Source of the DNA: Ctenosaura bakeri
Lineage: Eukaryota > Chordata > Lepidosauria > Squamata > Iguanidae
Assembly (NCBI GenBank): GCA_948474755.1
Contig: CAOLHI010002124.1
Location: 232,590-296,589 of the forward strand
Length of the DNA: 64,000 nt
Direction: 5' to 3'
In this document: positions 1-9,700 of the stretch, one piece after another
How positions within the stretch are numbered: position 1 is the first letter of the stretch
Layout of the letters: each line of letters begins with the position of its first letter
Program-made: the position numbers and the translations under genes
The notes under the pieces: model-generated
Database searches by the model: none
What the model saw: the letters and a program-made list of their open reading frames with translations, nothing else
Told to the model about the DNA's origin: nothing

Positions 1-624
1 CTTGACATGCACAACAGGATATGGCAAAATATATTTATGCACTTCCACATAAGACCTTAACTGGAGCACCTGACCTGCTTGCTCTCTTCCACTGCAGTCA
101 GCTTCTAGCAGAATGGGTAGTGGGGAGAGAGACAGTTAAAAACAACCAGTCTTGCTGCATCACTCTGGCTTTCACTCAGTGTAACTGAGGAGCATGCATT
201 CCACAAACTTTAGATTTCTAAAGATTCATTCATTGTGAAATGAAAGCCACCATAATACGTGATGGAATCATGATACGTGATTCCTCCTGTTCTCTGCTGC
301 TCTCTATCATCTCTTCTCTGACACTGTATTTGATGAAATGTTTCTTTATACAAGTAATTCATTCTGTTCATGATTATACTTGGATATGTTTAATGACCTG
401 AAAGTGAATCAGGTCTCAGATTAACATAAAGAACTTAACTTCAGACTGGAGCACAATGTGGACAAATCCTTCACTAAATGTTGTACTACAGCATGACATT
501 TGGATCACCTTTATAATAGTGCTATATGTGAATCTTAATGTTGTATGATAATGGAAGAGTGGGATATGAGTCCACCAAAATAAAGGCAAGGTTATAGTAA
601 AGCCTTGTGAAGGTATTTCCTTAC

Positions 625-707
625 TTCAACAAGCTCCCATCGTTCAGTGTATTTTTCCTTTACTTCTGCAGCTGCTAAAATTAAGGCATTGAATGTGTAC
701 ACATCAG
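625..707 (-). CDS. PTCD3: PTCD3 coding exon 12
   Basis: Residues 287-314 ([20 protein letters not shown] then TERWELVE), the next PPR. Acceptor TTTCAG, donor GAA|GTAAGG. I recognise no exon between 1 and 624; that stretch is intron. Confidence 0.92.
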
Positions 708-3700
708 CTGAAAGAAATGGAAAGTCAAATAGATGATAAGTAATTTATTTATTTTACTTTATTTATTTAATTTATATGCTGCCTTTGGGTGTGCGACCCA
801 AGATGGGTGTACTGAATTGCATGTACACTTATTATTTCTAGGGCAGCTCAGCCTAAGGCAAACTTCTCATGTGAGCCAGTGTCCAGAAAGCAAGCCACAT
901 GCCAGCAATGCTGGAAAACTGATAGCTCACATTCAGCTCCCATGATCTAGCTGAGGTCCGTACCCCTGCGCCAATCATCATTGCTGCCAACAGAATATCA
1001 AATCAAACTTTATTTTACAGTCCATAGATCCAACATAGCGAAGCATCCAGTGGTACAGTATAGAGAAAATACACCTACTAACAATAGGATATAAATATAT
1101 AAATAGAATAGACTATAAACAGCATATAAAAGCATAAAATAGGGCATAAATGCATAAAATAGTATAAAAATACATGAAGTAAATTAAAATCATAGACAAT
1201 ATGGATTATTAGGTAAAATATAAACAGGTGTTCATTAATTCCATCTCGTTAAAACAATAGAATTGGATTGATCTTAAAAGTGCATTGCCAGTATCCCAAC
1301 ATAGCTTTGATACTTCTCTCTCTCTCTGATCTTAATAGCTGATGACAGAAATTTAGCAACTGATAGGGTTACATTCGGACATATGTCCTCTAATAGGACT
1401 TTTACATATTATTTTTCTGAACGGCCTGGCATACAAGCTCAATAAGGGAAGATCAGATGATGACAGCTCTGACTGTAGAAGATACAAGATAGCAAAATAT
1501 ACAACATTGATTCAACATCTTGTGACCTGCAAGGACAAAGCCTTGAGGAAGTGGGCAACCCAGCAAATATGTCAAAAAGTAATTCTGAGGGAAAAGCATT
1601 GTATCTGGCCTTAGTGAATAATATGTGATAGTTTGGCACAGTCAAATTATTTAAATAAGTAGCCTGACGGAATGACCCCACATACTGAATATTTAAAGCA
1701 CAGAGCGAGTGGGATGAGATGGAATTTGCCCGAAGATTGCACAAAGCGATATTCCATAGTCTTTGCTTAATAGATTTTAGTGCTGTCTCATGACCCAATT
1801 TAAGGAGCAAGGAAGGAGAGAGGCCGATAGTGACTGCTTTTTCGGCTATGTATGTAGACCACCTGCTGGCATAGTTATCCAATGGAAGGTGGCCTACTAG
1901 ACCTTTGCCACACTTAAAGACAAACACTTTAAGCCACTGTTTGAACGCTAGCATCCAGGCCCTTGTAGAGAGAGGGCTTTCTCCTGCCAACAGAATATCC
2001 AAACTGTTAGAAAGTAAAGCAACAATCTAAACAGCGCAGACCACATGACCTTTGTCACATTGACATCCACTCCAATTACCTTTATTTTAGTATACACCCT
2101 AGAGAAAGGGCCAAGTCTTGAGGTGCCAACCCTCTGTATTTGGCACTACACCGTATGAAGCACAGCACAGAAAAAGACAAATGAAAACCCATCAACTCAC
2201 CATTAAGCCTGTTATTCAACAAGTCAGTGTACATGTCAAAAGCCTTTGAATATGCTCTATGCTGCAAGGATTAAAAAAAAAAGTTAGATACTGGCATATT
2301 ATTCTGGAGAAATAACAGAAGCAGGTGTGCTATAAAGATAATTACAACGGTACCTTCACCATTCCTCTGATCATTGTGCAATACGAATGTGCATTTTTTT
2401 CTGGCATTAGGCTAAATACTCTGTCAGCATTGTTGTTCTCCCTGTTATTTTGAAAACAACATGATTTATCTTACTATGCATTCCACGTGCTTGCAAAACA
2501 GTGCACACTGAGGCTGTACTACAATATAAACTACTTATGGACACACTGGCATTGTATTAAATATTACTGTGTTCTTGAAGGGTCTTGGATGAGTCACATA
2601 CCACTACATATAAATCTATTCATTCACACATTGGCCATGTATATTATGTACCTCAAGACCTAGAGAGATGAGGATAAAATTAAACATTTCAGATAGCCTG
2701 TGCAAAAATATACAAGTGCATGGCACTTTGAATAACCATGGTATGCATGTGGCCAATTAAATGTGACCACAAGCTTGATGCTGCACCTCCACCATGTGCT
2801 GTGGTACACGAGCAGCTGTAAATTCAATGCTCACATTTTTGTGAATGAGCTTAAGCCCATCTGGTATAGCTCCAAACATATCCTTCCTTTTGAGAAATCA
2901 GGTATGTACTTCTCAAGCTATTTGGGGCTGGTCAAGACGTTACTTTTCCTTACTCACATTTCATTCACACATTTTGTGCATAAGAAGCATACCTGACAAG
3001 TGAGAAATCAGAAAGATGTTTTTAAAATCTAGAATTTATAGACAGATTAAACAGGCCTTTACGTTTATGCTAAATCATTTATCACTATGTCCTTTTAATG
3101 GGGCTGAATTGCAGGAAATACTCATATTCCTTAACACAGTGTAGATGCATGTCCCAAGGAAGTGCTACTGCCATTTTGTTACCTCCATTTAATGCCAAGG
3201 CTATCAGCAGTATTCTCAAAGTTGCTTCTCTGCCTAGTTTCTTCTGGAGCTTCTTCCTGCAAAAAAGAAGGTTACAAGGATAAATTTTCTAGCATGTGCA
3301 TAGCAATGCTCATTAGAAATCTCTATAAAGCCATGGGGTTTAGAAACCTTGTACACATACTTATGTATCTGACAGACATCGAAAGTAAGTAGGAAGCTGG
3401 ATACATCAACATCTCTTTCAGGACTTTTAACTATGTCCTCAAATAGAAGCTAACAAGAAGTATATGGAAAAGCATGAAGAAGTGCTGTATTTGCATAGTA
3501 AGATCTGATTTTTATGAGATCATACAGTCATCACAATAAATTAGAAACAGTGTCACTTCACTGAAAGTCTTTTTTTTAATGTTACATACTGAAAATACCT
3601 TTATGCCAATCTACTACTCACCCATACTTGCTTACCAAGTTTCCCAGTTCACTGTCACCTCCAGGATAATTCTCTTCATTTGGTTCTCTATCTCCATAAA

Positions 3701-6700
3701 AAGACAAGAGATCTAGAAGACTGTTTGCTGTCTCCAGAGATATGGAAGTTCCTGCAAATGGGGGTAAAAAAGCATGCGGACTTGTTCATTAATTCTTTGA
3801 TGTCTTTGAGCTCAACACACCCTTAACTAACATGATGTTTGAGCTGGGCTCTAGCTATGGGATGAAAGACTGGTGAAGGCTATGTAAGTTCTCAAGTATG
3901 CCATTATCAGCTGATGAACATATGTGTGTCCTCTTCACCAGACTATGACTTAAACCCTATTGTAGTTTCAACAAGAGAAGATCCGCTGAATCAGTGGGAT
4001 TTTAAAAACTCACCATTCAATAATTGATTTAATAGGCGTAAATCTAATTAGGATTACCAATAGGATTTCATTGATTTCAAGAATGCACTTACTTATTCAA
4101 CCATCCAGAAAAATGGCTAATGTGATGAGATACTTTAGCATCTCCCTCTGTTTTATTAAACAGCAACTGGAAGTTATCCCAAATGTGCAGACTATTATGT
4201 GGAATCTACCTTGTGGATAAAATCATTATTTGGAAGTAAAACTGCTAAGTAATTTGTTCATGCCCAATCTTGCCAGGACTGACAATTTCTTTCCCCAGAT
4301 TTCAAGGCTGCATTTAATGATGTTCGCTCCAGAAACTGCCAGTATATTAACAGTTTCAATTTAACAAGTGGCATTAAGTTAGTATAATGACAGACTGCTG
4401 GGTACATGCTAACCAGGGGTTTAAAGGATTGCAGCTTTAGGCTGTTACCTGCTTGCAGGAGTTGATCATACATGTCTACAGAAGCTTTTACTTTTCTGAA
4501 CTGGATTCGATGTTTAAGTGCATCCTCGCTCACTTCCTCGAGCTGCAGTGCCAACTTCTCTGGCATGAGACACTAAAACAAGGGGGAAAGAGAACAATTC
4601 TTATCCTATTATCTAAAAAAGAGAATTCACTAGCACTCCCTTCAGGTCCTTGAGGTTAGTGCAAACCTGCAAAATATCCTCCTGCTCTTAAAGTTTGTCT
4701 TCTAAAAAAGAGTACTGGTGGTATCTTCTGGCTTCTTTTAACTATCTTTGTTAAATTTCTTATGTTTGAGGCTGCTCAATTTATATTCCTAGCTAGTGTG
4801 GTGCAGCAGTTTGAACATTAGACTATGATCCTGGAAACCAGGGCTCTATTCCTTGGTCAGCATGGAAACCCACTGGGTGATCTTGGACATGTCACATGCT
4901 CTCAGCCCCAGGAAACCTCATGACAGGTTCACCTTAGGGTTGCCATAGAGTTGCTTCAGAAACAAAGGTACACAACAACAGGACACTGTGATACAACTAC
5001 ACAAAGTTAAACATTAATGGTAAATGCCCTTCAGATGCTCTTCCTTGTCCTTGGGATCCCACGTCAGGTTTTGTTTTTGTTTTGTTTTTTGTGGACTGCA
5101 GACTAAGCCTATATTCAATAGTTAGTTCCAAGCAAAGTAAACCCAGTAAATCAATGGAACATGCATGTGTGTTGACTTACAAATTCCTATTCATTCATTG
5201 CTTATACTCTGTTAACTGGATCTTGGCCTAATTCAGTGACTCACATCAATTCTAAGGCCTCTAAATACTATCAGCAGCACTGAGTCTTCCAGAGGTCTTT
5301 CAGAAAGCTTTTTGAGAGGCCCAAATGAAAATTAAGATTGCTGATATAGCCATTATTACTTGGATTTCCCTTTCCAAAAGCACTGGCTACTTTTGAGCTT
5401 TTGCCAGAAGCATTTTTTTTAATCTTGTAGGACAACCTTGTTAAACTTGCATACATCTTTATATCATCCTTGCTGTCTCATTCTTTCAGAATATAAATCA
5501 ATGTGTGATCTAGGACAACACTTGTAAGTCTGAATCTGCTGTCTTTACTATTTTACCAGGTCATTCAATACTTTCTGCTTGAGAAGAAAGAGGGGTAGAT
5601 AAATGAACACAGAACCCAAAGTAACATTTGCCTGTTATAACAGACAAGAAAATCTTTGTCCGAGCAGGGCTCTCTCGAACTGATTGAAGTTCAGTTCTTT
5701 TTTTTTAATTATAATCAAAGAAAAAGATAAACTATGCTAAGTTCTTTTAAGATCTGGGCCCTTTACCTTCTGACAAAATTCAATGTCTACAGAACAAAAA
5801 GACAAAACATTTACCGGTATGTGAGGTTCCGCAATGTCCTTCTCAAAATATTTAGGATGTGTGTTAAAAATATATTTGGCTGCATTTTTCCCAGATTCTT
5901 TAGATAAGGAAAAGATACGCTGTAAAATAATATTTTTCTTGTATTAAAAAGTTGCAATCTATAACATCATCCTATAGTTAAACCCTGACAGGGAAAATCA
6001 TCATTCATGCTTTTCCCCCCATGATTCTAACTAATATTATTAAGTCATGTCTTCATTTGGAGGTTTGTAATAAACACCTGCCCTGACATATCTTTTACAA
6101 TTTCTATTTTTGTTCCAATAATCAACTATAAACCTGTAATTTCTATCATACAGTTCTTTTGCATGATACATATGCAGTGGAAGGCTATGATACTACTCTC
6201 TCCAGTAAACAAACGGAATTTATTATTTCCAAACGTCCAACAGAATCTCTAGAGAATTTTTTTCAGGCAGGTGGTGATAATAAAATAAGCCTTTGAAAGA
6301 AATAATGACTCTTCAAGGGGGGAAAAAGGAAGAAGTGGAATGTGGTGTAAAGAACTGGCAGGGAATTCCCTGCCAGTTCATCCCTCTGTGCCTTAAAATA
6401 AAACCAACAGATCTGAAATTATTTTACTGGCATCAAAGATGTGGTATTCTGTGATAAGACACACACCAGGACAAGCAAGCTGGATGTCAAAAACAACTTG
6501 TGCTTCAATTCATAGACTTGGATAGAAGTTTGCAAGCTTCACTTCATAAAGCATTTGGTGGGTGGGGGACTGGGCAAGGGGAAGTAGGATATAAAGCAGT
6601 TCTTTGGTGACAGTGAAGTTCAACACAGAACACACTTTCCTTCCTTGTGCTAAGTCCCAATAGTTGGGTAACAGAAAAAAGCACATTTACAGAACTTTAA

Positions 6701-9700
6701 GGGTTACTAGAGTCTTCCATGCATAGAAACGTACTTATGAATGCAGTCCAAGCTGCTATACATTTTGTTTGCTTATGGAAAGATTGGTTTTAAAGGTATT
6801 ACTTACAAACTCAGAACCAGTTCTAGGAATAAGATATGGGTCATCTTGAAATATGTAGTGTGCAGCTGTGGTATCCTGATGGAAAAAAGTAAAGCTTTTC
6901 AATTGCAGTTTTTGTACAGATAAATATAATGGTGACATAGTTGAGGTTACAATTCTTGTCAAAATATTTTATTTCAAGTAATATTAGAAATCAATCTAAA
7001 GCACGGGTGAGGAGATTATGGCATGTAGATGGCATGTGGCCCCCAATTCTATTTTTGCTGCCCTCAAGCTCAGAGAACACCCCAAACCCTCTGAGTTTAT
7101 TTTTACCCCACATGACACAAAAACTGTATAAACCACCCCTAAGATGCAGTAGTTTTGCTTTTCGAATGACAAACCAAACCCCCAACAGATAATAACAGGA
7201 AGTTTTGTTTTCACATCCATGTGCCCCAAGAGGTCTCAAAGGGGTAAAACTTTGCCTCAGCACAGTTGCCGACTCATGATGGAAGGAGAAAGCTATTTCA
7301 AGATAGCATTTTCCCTGTATGTTAACTGTGAATTAGGACAATACTGAAATGAATATCAAAAGATTACCAATTAATGTGGTCACACATTTTATAATAATTT
7401 TCTCTCAACATTAGAGGTAATTTGCAGAAACTTGGGAGCAATGAGATGTTGCATCAAGTTTCAGGTTAATCAGCCATAAAAAGTGCAGCAAGAGTTTCCT
7501 AAGCTGATAAACACTGTGTGAATAACATTTTTTTTTTCTATTCTGGCAGAGAAGAAATATGGATTACTGTAAACTCTGAGGAGGAACAAAGTATTACAAA
7601 CTAGTGTACTATACCACCAAGATCACTTTTGTATTCTGAAGGGGGAAGATATTCTGACGGATTAATATGTTTGCTTCACGTTATACAGAACAATGTAAAC
7701 ACACTTAATCAAGAGGAAACATCAAAAGCAACAAAATAAATGAAGAAAAATATTTGTTTTGCATCCAGGGTAATTTCATGTTGGGGGCAAAATAAAAAAA
7801 AAAAAGAAAAGAAAAAACTAGCAATGTCCTGTACTATTTAAAACACTTACCCTCTTTACAGTTGAAGCAAGCGCCTGAAGAACAGCTAACTTATCCCTAA
7901 ATTTAAGAAAAATATGTTAAATATTTTTCATTGTATGACATCACATATTAAAATCAGTCCATTCAAAAACAGTAAACTTGGGAATCTGGATTGGTTTTCA
8001 TCAATATAAAGATGACCACAACTCTTCCTTTACTTTCTGATTCCCAAGAATTTCCTGAGGCTGCTGAATTAGTGCTCTGAGGCAATAATGTATGGATGAG
8101 GACTAACTAAATAAATCTTAATTGGGACAAGGCAAAGGCCTCGGTAAAAAAAATAAAAATAAAAAATAACTTTTCCTTTGGGGCAAAGGGGAACAGTGCT
8201 CCCTTGAAAAATCAAGTGCACAATTTGAGAGTACTTCTGAGCATTCAGCCTGCAGCTTGTAGCCTGGGAAAGCAAACTTAACCTATTTCCAAGAAAGCTG
8301 AGATGTGGGCATCTGTCTGCAACCAAACTGTGCCACTCCCTTCCTGGACTCTTTTCTCTTAACAATCTGTCATCAAGTCATTTTTGTTCCAGAAGGAATA
8401 TGTCTGGGTAGGAACAGTTGTTTTAATAGAATGATACTTTTTTTTAGGTTTTTATCTATTGCAACTTTCATTTAAAGATTTTATGGTATCTACCATAGAA
8501 AAGTCAAAGTTTGTGGGTGAGCTTGTCTGTTTGTCTGCGTCAGGCAGCCAAAGACCTCATATGATTGGCTGTGTGAGGCGAGAAGACCTCATATGATTGG
8601 AAGTCTGTGAAGATTCCATGGAACTGGCAGCTCAGGAAGGGGCTTTTAGAATTCTCAGTCAGAGAACAGTCCAGTTGCTATGGAGATGAGGCCTAGCAGC
8701 AAGAAGGAGGAAGACAGAACCCACCTCTGTATGTTAACAACTCTGAATATAGATTGGATTGGGGAATATAGGGAAAAGTTACAGGTACTGGAATAGGCCT
8801 GTTGCTATGGAGATGCTGCCTAGCAGCAAGAAGGAGGAAGACAGAACCCAACCTCTGTATGTTAACAACTCTGAATATATATTGGATTGGGGAATATGGG
8901 GAAAAGTTACAAGTACTGGAGAAGACAATTGGGTGAGTTCTTAAGAGGAAAATAAAATCCCAGGCAATGCCGGGTATATACATTAGATATTAATATTTTT
9001 GAAAGCTACCTTGAACACTATGACTACAATGAAAGGGCAGGATATATGTCTCCTAAAGTGGTTAATCTACAGAGTTAATCTTTCAGTGTTGAATTGAAAA
9101 CTACTCACCAGGTTTTCTTTCTTGGAAGAATAATACTTCCTTCAGCAACTTCAGAAAAAGAACACAGTAAAAATATATTAATAAAGAATATTTGTCTAGA
9201 GAGTTTGCAACTATAAAGGTCTTAATTCTGCAGATAATGAATGATTAATCTTAAATAATTTTAAACAAACCACTCCTTTATCTAAAGCAGACTTTGCCAG
9301 TTGTCAACCAACATTCTTATCCTATTTATTTTTATTCAAAGTTCTTTTCAGATAGGATTTCTTTCCAATATGCTTCAAATCACATGTTTTCCTTACACTT
9401 TTTATGAATACATTAGTGACCACAAACAAACAAACAAAAATATCTGTACCTTCAAGGTCAGGAGATCTTTCTTGAAGAGCTGCATTTTCTGAACAGTGCC
9501 TAAAGAGACCAACCAGTGTATGTTTCAATAACCTAATATAATGCAAACACTTTCATGGCATTCCAGATAATATACAGTATTTACTAGAAACAACAGAACT
9601 ACCCAATATGCTGCCCTCATCAGTCCCAATTATAATGGCCAATGATGAAGAATCAAGGAAGCTACAGTCCAAAATATCAGGAGAGCATCAGCTTAATGTA

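Noticed and set aside
1439..2002. 187-codon reverse-strand frame as a host gene
   Set aside because: It is the C-terminus of a 5'-truncated LINE; its first codons lie in the target-site duplication.
3415..3538. Possible second C/D snoRNA on the minus strand (GTGATGA and CTGA about 115 nt apart)
   Set aside because: No terminal stem beyond two base pairs and no recognisable guide, unlike the convincing 842-988 locus.
4791..4870. tRNA-like segments here and at 41699, 51632 and 32990-33064
   Set aside because: They are the heads of SINEs, with body and tail attached and without a complete cloverleaf.
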